Source: Salvia splendens
Lineage: Eukaryota; Streptophyta; Magnoliopsida; Lamiales; Lamiaceae
Direction: 5' to 3'
Assembly: GCF_004379255.2 (NCBI RefSeq)
Contig: NC_056053.1
Coordinates: forward strand, 19,216,188-19,280,187
DNA length: 64,000 bases
The position numbers and the translations under genes are program-made. The notes beneath the pieces were generated by a model, which did no database searches, was not told the DNA's origin, and saw nothing but the letters and a program-made list of their open reading frames with translations. Shown here piece by piece: positions 22,946 through 35,772 of the stretch (position 1 is its first letter; the number at the start of each line of letters is the position of its first letter).

Positions 22946-25709
22946 TCACCTAGAACCACGTGCATAGTTCCTTTCGGGGCTGTGTCGGGGAGGAGAGTAT
23001 GACCTGGACCTTTCCCTTCTGGATCTTCCACTTCCACCATAAGGAGAATGTCTGGGGGAGTAATCTCGTCCACCTCTGGGAGAGTAATCACGCCCACCTC
23101 TATATGGCGAGCGTCTAGGAGACCTCCTGTAGCCATAATCTTCGCGGCTGGATCCTCCACGATACCTTCCTCGATCACCATAACCTTCCATCAAAGCAAT
23201 AAATTAGTTTGGTATGCAACATTAAAAAAACTTAAATAATGAGAAACAAAGAACTCACCATCACCCCGTGAACTTTTCAGACCAAGATAATGACCAGGAG
23301 TGGGAGTCCTTGCACGTTTCCGCCGTGACTAAAGAAAAATTATAAATATAAGCTAATGGAAGCAGGTTTTTGCTCATAAAGAGAAAGTAGAGCTCCTCAA
23401 TACAAGGCATGAATAAAAGAATCATCAACTTCAAAAGCATTATTTTAAAAAATATATAATTTATGTTCCCTATATCTTTTCTAAGGATAATGCACACAAA
23501 GACAAGTTGACTAAGAAAATTATATTTGGCATTTGCTTTAATCAATCAAATAAAAAAAGGAAAAATCAATGCCAGGTATGGGATACCACAACAGCCTGAT
23601 TTCAATGTTGACAAAAACGCTTGATTAATTGGGAGTTGAGTATTTGCTGAGGTTCGCTTGATTAATTGAGAGTTGAGTATTCGCTGAGGTTGTAAAGTTG
23701 TTGGGGCAATATAGATGCTATTTAGTTGTTTTAGCTTGTTGCGATGGATGGACTGATCATCTTTGATTTCTGCCAACATAGCTGATGCAATATCTTCTGA
23801 ATATAACCAGAAAACCTTCAGGTCAAAGAGATTGATTTACAGACAAATAGGTCATCAGATGCCAACTTCTATCATACAGGTAACTTACCCTCTCTACAGT
23901 TATGTACCGGCCTTCAAGCACGGACTGATTGAGGTGTTTGATACAGCGATTAGCATCATCTGAAGTGACCATATTAACAAAAGCAAATCCACGAGATACA
24001 CGAGATCGAGGCTCCACAACCAAAAAGACGGACTTAACCTGAAGAATAAATTGAAAATGCCAGCAGCACCGGTATAAGTTTAAATTGGTCCTTAGGAGGC
24101 AGTGTAAGAGATTGAAAAACTATTTTCAAACTTCAACCAACTCAGAAATCACAAGTTCTGAAGTCAATACGTTCAACATAACTTAGATCTACACTATATA
24201 TTGTGTGTGACTTACTCAAAGAATAATGAAACAAAATACTATAACAAAAGATCCAATAAACACTAACCTTTCCTTCCTTTGAGAAATGATCTTCAAGTTC
24301 TTTCTCAGTGACCCTTGTAGATAGGCCAGTAACATAAAGTGTAGTTCCATCATTAACAACTTCTTCCCTACATGAAATAAAGATCAACACACATAAAAAG
24401 AATATCAACAGGGTAGCAGACTAAGTATGCAGACAAAGGATGTTAAAACTAACCTGCCAGTGCCACGACCTCTTGACCTAGACCTTGATCTAGATCTCTC
24501 CCTTGGTCTTGACCATGATCTAGATTTGGACCTAGATCTTGACCTGGATCTCGAATTTTCTTCCCATGGAGAAGGAGAACGTACATACCTAAACATCATT
24601 CAATTGAAAATCCAAGTGTCAACCACTGATAATGTAAAGAAAACCTGTCCAAACACATATTAGCTCTAGACAAACAGAATGATAACCATGCCAATTAGAA
24701 ATCAGCATGTAAGGAATCCTCATGATTGCAAAAAGAAAAAGAAATCAGACTTGCTTACTGAACCTTTAACCCAAAAGCTAAAAGCTATCTACAAGTGTAG
24801 CTCAAATCAAAAAGGGAAGGACAAGAAACGTGGACCCTAAAACTAATTATAATGAAAATTACATCACACGACCTTGGGTCCAAGGCACAAGAATGAAATT
24901 ATATAATGTTGTGGCTGCCAAAAGAATACATGCCAAATTGCTAAGCAATTGTGAAAATCAAACAAACTGAAACTTTGGCACGCCTATGCTGCTATGCAGA
25001 TACAACAACTACAGAGAATATGCAATATTTTCATTATCACTCCCAAGCTTCTAAAAGTAAATGCAAACACATCATATTCTAATTCATAATTCTTGATACA
25101 TCAAAATAACTGCAGACAAAGCCGGCCCATATGTTACCCAGATACTAGCATACATTCAAATAACTGCACCAACATTAACACAATTACAATTGAGGTTGAA
25201 AAACAACACCCACGAAGTTAACACACATCAAAAGAACACAGATCACGAACCAAACTGGCATAATACGAATATCAAATGCAAATTTGATCAAATAAAGACC
25301 AAGCCCAAAAAACATAGCACAAGCACCCTAACCCACACCAAAACTGCCAAGAAAAATAGCAAAAAAACTAACAATGAGCAAAAACACAATCAGGCTAATC
25401 TATCTCTATCTGCGATCCTAGTTTCTTCTCGAAAATAGAAACCCTAATCCGCACCCCCCCCCCTCTCAAATTAATAGATCGGAAAAACCCTAGCACAATT
25501 GCGCGTGAATGAATGTATCAGCGTAATGAAAAATAACATCGGAACAAAGATTCAAGAATAAAATCGTTACCGTTTTCTCGGAGAATCAGCCTGCAAAATG
25601 AAGGGAATTTCTGATATTATAATCAACGATTTTCACCCAGATGACGTACATACAGATGAACTTCATAGAAATTAACATCTAAGACAAAGAGAGTAATCGA
25701 TCTTACCAT
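22946..25709 (-). CDS. Tra2/SR45a-like RS-domain splicing factor, 238 aa
   Basis: This is a nuclear pre-mRNA splicing regulator of the Transformer-2/SR45a type. Coding exons on the reverse strand: 25709-25707, 25590-25571, 24588-24454, 24367-24268, 24038-23889, 23328-23259, 23184-22946 (717 nt). An N-terminal RS region (residues 10-52, repeated SR pairs) precedes one RRM with RNP2 LYVTGL (63-68) and RNP1 RGFAFVNM (102-109). Then comes the Tra2-signature linker RTPTPGHYLG (143-152) and a C-terminal Gly/Arg/Ser/Tyr-rich RS2 region. The RS1-RRM-linker-RS2 order fits Tra2-like proteins; the RS2 tail is shorter than in Arabidopsis SR45a, so this may be the short paralogue. The first coding exon contributes only the ATG, followed by a 20-nt microexon. 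The ~560-nt intron 23329-23888 would be an obvious place for alternative splicing. Confidence 0.9.
23618..23691. repeat. 37-bp tandem duplication in an intron of the RS-protein gene
   Basis: Two 37-bp copies starting CGCTTGATTAATTG sit back to back and differ at two positions. They are in the intron after the RRM exons. Confidence 0.8.
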
Positions 25710-26149
25710 AGTAGGAGCAGAGACGACGGAACCCTAAACCCAGTCGCTTATTTCAAAAGCTAAATTTGAGCTCGTCTGTGTGAATGAATTTTGTGATTAT
25801 ATATATAAAAATTAAAATAGGCGAGTTGCACTTCCGGTTTCAAGTGCCAGACCACTTTCTTTCCTGCCAGATCAACTACTCAACGAAGTGACACTTTTGC
25901 CCCTGTCGGTAAACTAAAAAATTTACAACTATAAACGCCATTTCTTGCACTATTTTGGGCTCAAACAATATATGAGAAAATCGCCCCTTCCAATTTTTTG
26001 AGTTTTCTGATGATGTTGAAATAGAAAAAAAAATCGAAAAGATAGTACAAAGATTCATTATACAAGATGTCCAATCACTCAGAATATTTTATCAGATGTT
26101 GCTTTCGAAATTCTCATATTCAATCTTTTGAATAAACGAAATAAGTAGA
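25710..26149 (-). promoter_or_regulatory. 5' UTR/promoter region of the RS-protein gene
   Basis: The non-coding part of exon 1 lies just above 25709 (the reverse strand reads GGGTTTAGGGTTCCGTCGTC upstream of the ATG). AT-rich sequence with TATATATA near 25800 could serve as the core promoter. No ORF of interest is present. Confidence 0.45.
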
Positions 26150-26435
26150 GAATAATAGTTAACTTTTTGGGAAAAACTTGGTTTCAAAAAAGAAAAAGGC
26201 ATTCATATGTGACACAAGAAAATGAACATATTCAATTATGTTTGCTTCTAATTGAAAGCGCAAAATGTAGAGAAATAATATTCGTTCTCTTGATGATGTT
26301 ATTTCTAACTATATGAAGAATAGTTAATTATTTGGGAAAAACTTGGTTTCAAAAAAGAAAAAGGCATTCATGTGTAACACAAGAAAATGAACATATTCGA
26401 TTATGTTTGCTTTTAATTGAAAGCGCAAAAAGGTG
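26150..26435. repeat. 165-bp direct duplication
   Basis: The block containing TTTGGGAAAAACTTGGTTTC, a GGCATTCAT motif and AATTGAAAGCGCAAAA occurs at about 26154 and again 165 bp later, with only scattered differences. There is no coding content. Confidence 0.85.
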
Positions 26436-26583
26436 AAGACAGGTCTCCACATTAATCATGATCGTGTAAATTATTGCTCAGAGAATTTTTGCCGACGTAA
26501 TATTGTCTACCAGAAAATATTATTCTCTTCATTCCCTTATAGTTGAGTCATTTTTTCATATCGCGAAGTTCTCTCATAGTTGA

Positions 26584-29500
26584 TGTAATAGCCGAGACTT
26601 AGATTTCTCGGGAGTTATGAAATAAAATACTAGAACTTTTTAAAGTTTGATGGAGTATTTTTATTTCTTGAAAAGGAGTACAGTTACTTTTTTTTTCAGA
26701 ATCTCAAGCTAAAATTACAAACTTTGACGACGAAAATAAAAGTCGAGCTACGCTATTACATTTGGAAATCCCTAACAACTACTTTGGCCTTCGTCACCGG
26801 GCCGTCTCGGCCCCGGATTTTTAGACAAGCCCGAGAAGGGCAAGATCAGCTAGTAAACCCCTCTCCAACAACCGCACACTGCAAGGCTGCTCACAGTCGG
26901 CTGTACTCTATTGTACACTGCAGCCAAAGAAAAGAGGGAACAGACGTTGGGCCTTGCACTTCAGTCCAGCAGCTGCAGGGGTCAGTCACCCCAGATGCAA
27001 TGGCTGCCACTCACGGTTGTACCTGCAAAAAGAGGCACAAAAATGCAGTGAATGCACAGTAGCAGATAAGGCCTGAAGGACTCTACAATAAGGTTAACAA
27101 ACAAAGGTGTAAGCCCATTCATTTCACGAGTACACCCCCATAAGCCACCAAAATCAGTTAGAGAGAAATCAGGGGCTCAGAGTACAGCCTGTGGATTCCT
27201 TTTTCCAGCCAACACTCAGCTTTTGCAGTTTTCAGTTACAAGATATATGTATATATACACATGTAAACCCCTCGGTTACACTATACCACACCACAACACC
27301 TTCCACTCAGATAGATAACAAGTAAGAAGTGAAGAGGATCACTTTGTGAACAGAGAGCTCGGTTCTAAGCACAGCCAGAGACCGACAGCTTCAAACCAAC
27401 ACATTCCCAAGAGGTAATCCTCATAACACTATAAATGCATCATTTAGAGCAAGCATATAGCTAGAACATGAGAACCTAGGAGCATAGATGCTCAAGAATT
27501 ATTTTCGAACATTTCAACACCCACTGTTGGTATTCAAGTGTATGAAATAATCACTTGAACAGACATGACACAAACTTAGGCTCGACAATCCTGTTAGTAG
27601 AATCACACATGGAGTTTGGCTTCAAAACCAACAAATAGCTACAATAACAAGTCCCCACAGGATCAAATACGAACATCATCTATATCTTAGACTTCCAAAA
27701 TTCAGAAACCTAGATAAACATGTGGCAACTGCCACAACACAAGGAAATGAGTAAAGGGGATGGAAGAAAAAGACTTAGCTTGACCAAGGGGTTGTCCGGC
27801 GAGGAGATCTCCGGTGCGACGACGGAGAGAGTCGGGCTGAGCATCGTCGCAGACGACGGTCCTGCTCATCGAGAAGCCGGAGACAAGGCGGCAGCTCTAC
27901 AGATCCGCCAAGAGATCGGCGACGGCTGCAGCGAGACGGCTGTTCATCCTCGACGGCGGGCGGTGGCGGTGATGTCGTATACCGATGTCATCGCGAGAGG
28001 CACCGCGAGCCGTGAAGCGACGGAGGGAGCGCGATGGTTGGAGGAAGACGCGCCGGGAGTGACTACGGCAGCCCCGGTCGACCGCGGTCAGAAGGTGACG
28101 GCAAAACGGTGGTCTCACCGAGAGAAGAGGAGGGGGAGCGGCTAGGATTCCGCCTCCCTTTGCAAATGGATTTGAGGAATTGAAAGAGAGGGGAGGAACC
28201 GATGGAGCAAGTAGCATTTGGGCTTTACCCATTGAATTATAAGTGAGTTGGGCCATTCAAATTTAATTCACTTGGGCCATATAAAAAAAAGATAGAAGAA
28301 GAAAAGCTGGGCCTTTTTGCTTTAAAGAAAAAGTATACATTCTGGGCAGGAATATTTGATTCCTAAACTGGGCCTGGGAATTTATTTCTTGGCCATTATT
28401 TTAATTGGAGCCTTTACCTTAGAATAATTCTAAAGTGTAACGGAATTTTTTTCCCTAAGCCACGGAAGAAAAGGGGATTTATTTAGCCGTGATGGAATAG
28501 TTTCCAGTAAATAAACAGTTGATAAATTCCGTTAGTCACAGAAAGTATTTCAAAATACTTAAGAAACTAATTTGGGAAGTGTAGCATACCCACACAGTTC
28601 GGCCAGTTTCCGAATAAATTAAATCCCCGATTTAATTACAGAACTAAGATTTCTAGATTTTGAAAGAAAGGGATAAAATAAAAGAGCACACGCTTAGGCA
28701 TGCATTCATGCAAGATAAGCATTTCTTTAAAAGCCTAATTTGAGTATATTAAATTTTGTAAAGGAACGTCATCGCTCGACGAGTAGTCTCAGGACAAGGA
28801 AAACACCCGTTTTGCAAAAGTTTAAGCAATTGAGGTGGGCTTTCTTTCTCTTCCTTCTTTTAAAGCGTGTTTTATGTGAAAACATGATTATTTGAATGAG
28901 TTGTCATGCCATGTTTTGTTTTATGATTGCCTATCTGTTGGCTATGCCAACCCAGTTAAATCGAATTCGGGTCCCAGTAGGTCAGTAAATCCTACTCGGA
29001 CTAGTGTACACATAGGGACCGTGAGCTAGCGCTAGGTTGGCCGGTTCGTGGGTCGTGAGCTAGCGCCAGGTTGGCCGGCCCAGTGGTCGTGGAATGTGGC
29101 CACATTCCCGATTCACGCAACTGATATGGCATATCATCAGAAGTTTAAGAGACTGCAGTCTATTTTCAGAAAGAAATAACAGATTTTAGTGACCGGGATA
29201 AATTTTCAGTAAAACCCCGCGTTCACTCAGCTTGGCTGACAACTAAAAGAAAACAGTTTTCGGCATGAGCCCACTGAGTGCATCAAGTACTCAGCCCTGC
29301 ATTTTGTTTTCTTTAATGTGCAGGTTGATCGCTGTCAAAGCCGAGGAGGTGTTGGGACAGAAGACCAAATAAGTAGGAAGGTAGCGGGTGTAGTGTGTCT
29401 TCATACATACTACATCTGTCTTGGTACTCTTCCGTTGCGCAAATTCAGAACATTCATTTAACAAAGACAATTTCTCATAACTACTCTGATTCAGCATGAT

Positions 29501-29631
29501 TTGTACCCTCAACACACTTCAGACAATGTTTCTTTTGATTTAAGCATCTTATGATGAGTTGAGACAGTTTCAGTATGTTTTAGTCGCGGTAAAGCTACAC
29601 TTTCTTTGACTAGGGAGATGTGGTCGTGACA
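26584..29631 (+). repeat. 5' LTR of the Tekay-like element
   Basis: The 3,048-bp LTR starts TGTAATAGCC and ends GTGGTCGTGACA. A GC-rich block (about 27780-28145) interrupts otherwise AT-rich sequence. It carries a 141-codon frame on + (27720-28145) and a 119-codon frame on - (27897-28256), both duplicated in the 3' LTR. Neither resembles a known protein. The last ~700 bp resemble the solo LTR at 4123-5665. Confidence 0.92.
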
Positions 29632-29634
29632 GAG

Positions 29635-29646
29635 TGGTATCAGAGC
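29635..29646 (+). other. Primer binding site, initiator tRNA-Met type
   Basis: TGGTATCAGAGC, complementary to the 3' end of plant initiator tRNA-Met, begins three bases after the 5' LTR. Confidence 0.9.
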
Positions 29647-32600
29647 AATTTTCTTTCGCTCTGACCCAAGAACCTTCCTTCTAAGCCTCAGTCCAGAAAA
29701 GATAGTACTAGGCTAGAAGATGAACAGAATGTTAAGTACAAGATCCCAACACCTCAGCTCGACACGATCAACTGCAGCAGAAACAGGGGTCGACGCCCGC
29801 TCGTCCAGAAAAGAATTTTTTTTTTAAAGAAAGAAAAATATTTTTTCCATTTAAGAATGAAAATGAATTTCATGGGATTTTCAAAAAAAAAAAGAATTTC
29901 ATAGCCCTAAATGGGAACGAAAATGTTTATTTGAAAAGTTTGCAAGACGCAACGTGCTAGCTGATACTTTGCATGAGATATGCTTAATGTATCTGTGATT
30001 TATGTTTAAAGAGCTTGACATGAATGTATAGATGTCATGGGGACTATGTATGTGAACCTAGAGTGCTTTAGAAAAGTACCTTAGGTGAGACTTTCAGGAT
30101 CAAGTACTAGCAGAATAAGAATTTGTTACCGCCTTCCAGGGCGACGAGACCAACTAAAACCCATCAGTTTGGGCAAGCTTCAAATTCCAAGGAATTATGA
30201 GAAAGAAAAGACGAGCCAAAAAGTACTATTGTACTACTTATAGACAGCAATTAAAGGAAGTCCATTCTTTTAAGCACACAGATAGTATACATATATATAT
30301 GTATACTAGACGATGAACCAAGAAGTTCCCAATGTCTTTACAAAGACCAAGTTATAACGAAAATAGTTTACTTTCCAGCCTGTTCGGGAGATGCATCCCT
30401 ACACGGAAAGAGATCATACCCGCGATCTAGTAAAGTGATCTAATGTGGCGTAACAAGCCCAAGTGGCTACGTGATCCAGAAGCGATACTTATAGCGTGCT
30501 ACGAAGCACGATGGAGAATGTAATGTTTTACCAGAATCAGCGTTCTAAGTTATCGAGAACGATATGAAAGTATGACATCCAGCTGCGATTATCAGTTTAA
30601 CAGCACGAGGAACCCCATCTTGGAATGTATGGTTTCCCAGAACGCGTTTACCATGTGCGAGCTCCACAAGTAAAACAAGGGAGTGTCACATAACTAGAAC
30701 CAATGATTATAATCAATAGTACTTACTTGGATTCCCAATGAAATCCCTTCTAAGAGTCCTTCCAAGGACGATACCCTCGTCTATTCAGACTCTAGTTTTG
30801 ACTCGCAAGTACCATGTCAGTGTTCCTTTTTCTGTGCGAGGTTTGACTCATTTCCAGCTTATGGACTGCAGTCCTTTTGACTCATCGTACATAAAGAGTA
30901 AAGTTTTGACTGTTTAAGCTCCAGTCGTAAACCCTAAATTCTACGGTTGTTCATATCTATGATCTTCGGATTGAGCGTATTCCTCAGACATTCTTTGAAC
31001 CTCCGGGACAACGATGTCCTGTCGGCTATTAAGACCTTTGATTGACTCACGTTCTGCAAGTAGTACGCCACTTTCATTCTCTTCAGGAAAGCGGTGACTC
31101 AGTTTCAGTTCCCAAATTTGGGATACTCTTATGTTCCAGGCATCGTTATTTGTTGTTGCCTCCTTTGAGCCACAATATTGGAGATTTATATCTCGATTTC
31201 TTGGACCTATGCAATGAAATTTCTTTCTTACGATGCTTACGTTGTGATCCCCAGAGTGATCAAGACAGTTAAACATTCTCCTCAGGGAATTTCATGTGGT
31301 GCTGGAACTTTTTACCTCCCTATTTTGAGATCCTACAAAGGTGAAATTTTTCGACCTCGATTCCAGTACATGTATTATTCCTAGTCTCGGAATTTTTCTG
31401 CAGCTCGAAGTTAAGGCAAGCATATTGCACCTTTCCCTAATGAGCTTGCCCTAGCTGATTTTTCTGAATAGTTCATTTCAGTGCGTTGCCTTAATGAACC
31501 TATGAAATCATTGATGTGATTTTGATATCAAGATGCCTTTGAAACATGATCAATGTTCCTTCATTGCAATCGCCTACGTTTATAAATTTTCGTGGTTGAT
31601 CATCTTAGGCGATGACATGTTTGAACCACTGTCCTTGATGCTCAGATCCTTTCAGTTTAATTGGACAACTGTATTGTCCTATTTTGCAGCTTACTATGGG
31701 AATTTACAGTTAATTCATTTCCATCCAGTTTTCATGACCCATCTCATGATTATTTCTAGCTCCCACCAGGGGTGAGCCTCAGCTTCTATGAGTTTACCTG
31801 GAAACCAGTTGAGCTACGTAGTTCTTTGAATGAACTCAGTACTTACCTTCAAGGTCGATTATCGACGAAAATTCATAAAAGTTGAACAAGGGATGTTATT
31901 CTTGTCCAGTTGGGTATTCAGGAGCCCTTCAGATTTTCAGTCATACTCTCTTGTGTGAATAATAATCCAAGTTAAGACTATTAGATTAATCATTGAGTTA
32001 TTGATACGAGGCTAGCAGAAAAAGGCATGGTCTCAGTTTCTTTCAGATACGCATAATAAATACGTCCCCATGGAGACACGTGCAGGAAATGATGCACCAA
32101 CCAGAAGCGTCGCATAACCGACAGCAAAGCGTTAAATACTTCGAATCTACGTACCGCTTGTGACCAGCAGGTGGAAGATCGAATATTTTGTTGTATAGAG
32201 AAGCAACTAGCCTTGAGTAGAGAAATATCAAGGAATATTTGTGGATTAAATGATGTCCGAAGACGTAAAAGACCTATATGGTAGTTTGAACGATCAAAAT
32301 GCTTACTCCGAGTAAGATAAGTAAGCCACAAGAACAAAGACTCAATCATGGGCATATAATGAAAGCCATGGAGAAAGTACGAGTGTATTCGTAGTTTGTG
32401 TTTGACGGAACAAATCCCATCAGCAAAAGGGATTCGTCTAAGAGGTGGCCAGGAAAAAAAAAAGCTAAAGCTGGAGAGACATTCGGGAAGAGGAACGCGT
32501 GATAGCACCGCTACCCTCACCGTCCCTACTATGAAGGGAAAAATTGAATTTTTCCTTTTAAAAGAAGTTATCGCAAGGGAACAGGATTTAGAGCCCTATA

Positions 32601-33100
32601 ATATAGAGCAAGGGCAAACGTTGGCAATAAAATGCGACGAATTGTTCTACGATATGCCACGTCTCAATTAAGCAGCTCAGAAAGGAGCTGTCGATAGAGT
32701 TTTGTGTTAATCTGGACACGAGATCTAGATCACTTTGGAAAGTCATGCTAGATTATTTCACCATGAATCGCTCAGTCGAACCAAAAAGGGCATGGAGACA
32801 GTAGCGTTGGGAGAAAGAAGCCAACACCTCCACATGCACTAAACTAATATTCAAGGATTGACGCGAGTAGAACAAGTCTGTACTAAATCATGACGAAAGA
32901 GTCGCAGTAAGCTCAAAAGCACCTTGAAAGCGGTAAAAGTAGACTACCTCAACTGAGCGAGAGGTTACGAGATCATTATGGCAGCTCAATGACTACCTTT
33001 ACGATCGATGCAAGCGTTAGAGAACTCAATACCTGGCGATGAAATCTAAGATTAGAAATAGCTTCATCACCCAGACGAAATGAATTACTAAAGGAATGAC
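29647..33100 (+). pseudogene. Eroded gag/protease region of the Tekay-like element
   Basis: By position this should encode gag and protease. No frame longer than ~180 codons is present, and no CCHC knuckle or D-T/S-G protease motif was recognised. Small frames (30941-31276 -, 31990-32520 -, 32396-32671 +) look incidental. Confidence 0.5.
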
Positions 33101-33119
33101 TTGAATCAGTCATATTATC

Positions 33120-35727
33120 TCAGTCACCATATAGAATGGCGCTCAAGAAATAAGAAGAACTTAAGATCCAGTTACAAGAATAAGTAGACCTGGGTTTCAT
33201 CAGACCCAGTGTATCGTTTTTGGGCGCATCAGTACTCTTCATGAAGAAGAAGGATGGGACTTTGCGAATGTGTATCGACTATCGAGAGCTAAATAAGTTA
33301 ACCCTCAAGAACAAGTACCTCTATCGAGAATCAACGACCTCTTCGACCAGCTGCGAGGAGCCAGCGTATTCTCGAAGATGGGCTTGAGATCGGGTTATCA
33401 CTAGCTGGGAGTTCGACAAGACGGTATACCTAAGACTGCACTTTGCACCAGATATGACCATTACGAGTTTACTGTAATGCCTTTTTGGGCTTACAAACGC
33501 CCCAGCCGTGTTCATGAACCTAATGAACCGCGTGTTCCGCCCATATTTGGACAAGGTCGTCCTAGCTTTTAAAGACGACGTGCTCATGTACCCAAGGAAC
33601 GAGAAGAAACACGAGGATACACTTGAGGACCACCTTAGAGACGTTAAGAGCCGAGAAACTCTATGCTAAGTTTAGCAAGTGTGAGTTCTGGCTTAACGAA
33701 GTGAGTTTCCTTGGACACATAGTGACAGCAGAAGGGATCCGAGTGGACCCCGCTAAAGTTGAAGCCGTGCAACGTTGGCAGTCACCAGCGACACCCAATG
33801 AAATTCGGAGTTTCCTAGGACTGGCAGGATACTACCGAAGATTTATTGAAGGATTTTCTAAAATAGCAAGGACGATGACACAACAACTCAAGAAAAGAGT
33901 TAAAGTCAATTGGACCCCAGAATGCGAAGCAAGCTTCCAGTTGCTAAAGGAAAAATTGACCACAGCGCCAGTTCTAGCCGAGCCAGAAGCGGGAGTCGAC
34001 TATGTGGTGTATACAGATGCATCGAAGGTCGGACTCGGGTGCGTGCTGATGCAGAAGGGCAAGGTGATAGCATATGCGTCACGCCAGTTGAGGCCGCACG
34101 AGTTGAACTACCCAACGCACGACTTGGAATTAGCAGCGGTGGTAGCAGATGCCTTGAGCAGAAAGACTGCACCTCAAATGGCTACTTTACTCACCCAGGA
34201 GGAAGAGCTTATCTCGGAATTTGCCAAGATGCGACTGGAAATAGTAAGAGACCCGGAGACAGTGGACAGCAGAATTTCCACCTTGGTCATAGAACCAGAT
34301 TTAAGAGCCAGAATCATCGACGCCCAGAGACGCGATGAGGCCCTAGAAAAGGTTCGTCTCATAGTGGGGTCTGGAACAGGAGATAGTTACCGCGAAGAGG
34401 CGGATAACGCTCTCACTTTGAAGGAAGACTATGCGTACCCAACGATGATGCGCTTAGGAATGAGATCATGAGTGAAGCTCATGAGACGCCCTACATTGCC
34501 CATCCTGGAAGTACGAAGTTATATCAGGACTTGAAGAAGCAATTTTGGTGGGATGACATGAAGAGAAGCATAGCCTCGTTTGTAGAATGATGCCTGGTTT
34601 GCCAGCAAGTGAAGGCTTTACATCAACGCCCCTATGGGAAGTTGCAGCCTCTCGAGATTCCAGAATGGAAATGGGAGCATATAGCAATGGATTTTGTGAC
34701 AGGATTGCCAAAATCACAGCGAGGAAACACTGCCATCTGGGTAATTATAGATCGCCTCACCAAAAGTGCTCACTTCATACCAATTCGTATCACATACGGA
34801 TCATACAAGTTGGCACAAATTTATGTGCAAGAGATCGTGCGCCTGCATGGCGTGCCAGTAACGATCACCTCAGATCGAGATTCAAAATTTACTTCTAGAT
34901 TTTGGATGAGCCTACAGCGAGAGTTAGGCACTCGGTTGAATTTCAGCACAGCATTCCATCCACAGATGGACGGACAGTTCGAAAGGACGATTCAGACACT
35001 GGAAGACATGTTAAGAGCCGTAGTGCTTGACCGTGAAGTAAGCTGGGAGACAGTACTTCCACTTATAGAGTTTGCTTACAACAACAGTTACCAGGCAACT
35101 ATTGATATGGCCCCGTATGAGGCACTCTATGGAAAAAAGTGTAGATCACCACTTTACTAGGATGAAGTTGGTGAGAGAAGGATTCTCGGACCAGACACGG
35201 TAGAGGAAATGATATAAATCGTTCGACAGATCCGAGGAAGAATCAAAGAAGCTCAAGATAGACAGAAGTCCTATGCAGATGTTCGCAGAACGGATCTACA
35301 GTTCAAAGCAGGGGACAAGGTTTTTCTGAAAGTGTCCACATCGAAAGGGATAACCCGATTTGGCGTCAGGGGCAAGCTAAAACCGCGTTTTATCGGACCT
35401 TACGAGATCCTAGAAACAGTCGGCCCTGTGGCGTACAGATTAGCGCTTCTGCCCAGCTTCGGGAATGTTCACAATGGGTTTCATGTATCACAGTTGAGAA
35501 AATATGTGTTTGACCCCAAACACATAGTACACCAAGAAGAGATGGTGTTAGAACCAGATTTGAGCTATGAAGAAAAGCCAGAAGCAATTCTGGACAGAAA
35601 AGTTAAAGAGTTGAGGAATAAAAATATTGTAACAGTGAAAGTCCTATGGAAGCATCACGGCCGCGAGGAGGCGACGTGGGAGCTCGAGGACCAGATGAAA
35701 GAGAAGTACCCACAACTTTCTACCTAA
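33120..35727 (+). pseudogene. Broken pol of the Tekay-like element: RT, RNase H, integrase, chromodomain
   Basis: Reverse transcriptase starts near 33120 with recognisable [10 protein letters not shown], and is broken by stops and frame changes near 33190 and 33320. The catalytic Y/F-x-D-D region reads FKDD. The open part 33623-34471 covers the end of RT and RNase H ([18 protein letters not shown]). It jumps from HDLELAAVV straight to ADALSRK, an internal deletion of the RNase H core. The integrase core is at 34609-35160 ([30 protein letters not shown]), ending in a premature TAG. A separate frame, 35332-35727, holds the integrase C-terminus and a chromodomain (KVLWKHHGREEATWELED). Several independent lesions make this a clear pseudogene. 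Confidence 0.9.
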
Positions 35728-35759
35728 CCGAGACAAAATTTCGGGACGAAATTTTTGTT

Positions 35760-35772
35760 AAGGGGGGTAGAA
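35760..35772 (+). other. Polypurine tract of the Tekay-like element
   Basis: AAGGGGGGTAGAA directly abuts the 3' LTR start at 35773, as expected for the plus-strand primer. Confidence 0.85.

Noticed and set aside
24427..24663. 78-codon + strand frame rich in Asp-Leu repeats
   Set aside because: It is the antisense shadow of the RS-repeat exon of the splicing-factor gene.
27720..28145. 141-codon frame as a host gene
   Set aside because: It is duplicated exactly in both LTRs, shows no domain, and is open on both strands because of GC-rich composition. It is kept only as a composition observation.
30941..32671. Scattered 75-176 codon frames in the Tekay interior as novel genes
   Set aside because: They alternate strands, lack domains, and sit where decayed gag/protease is expected.
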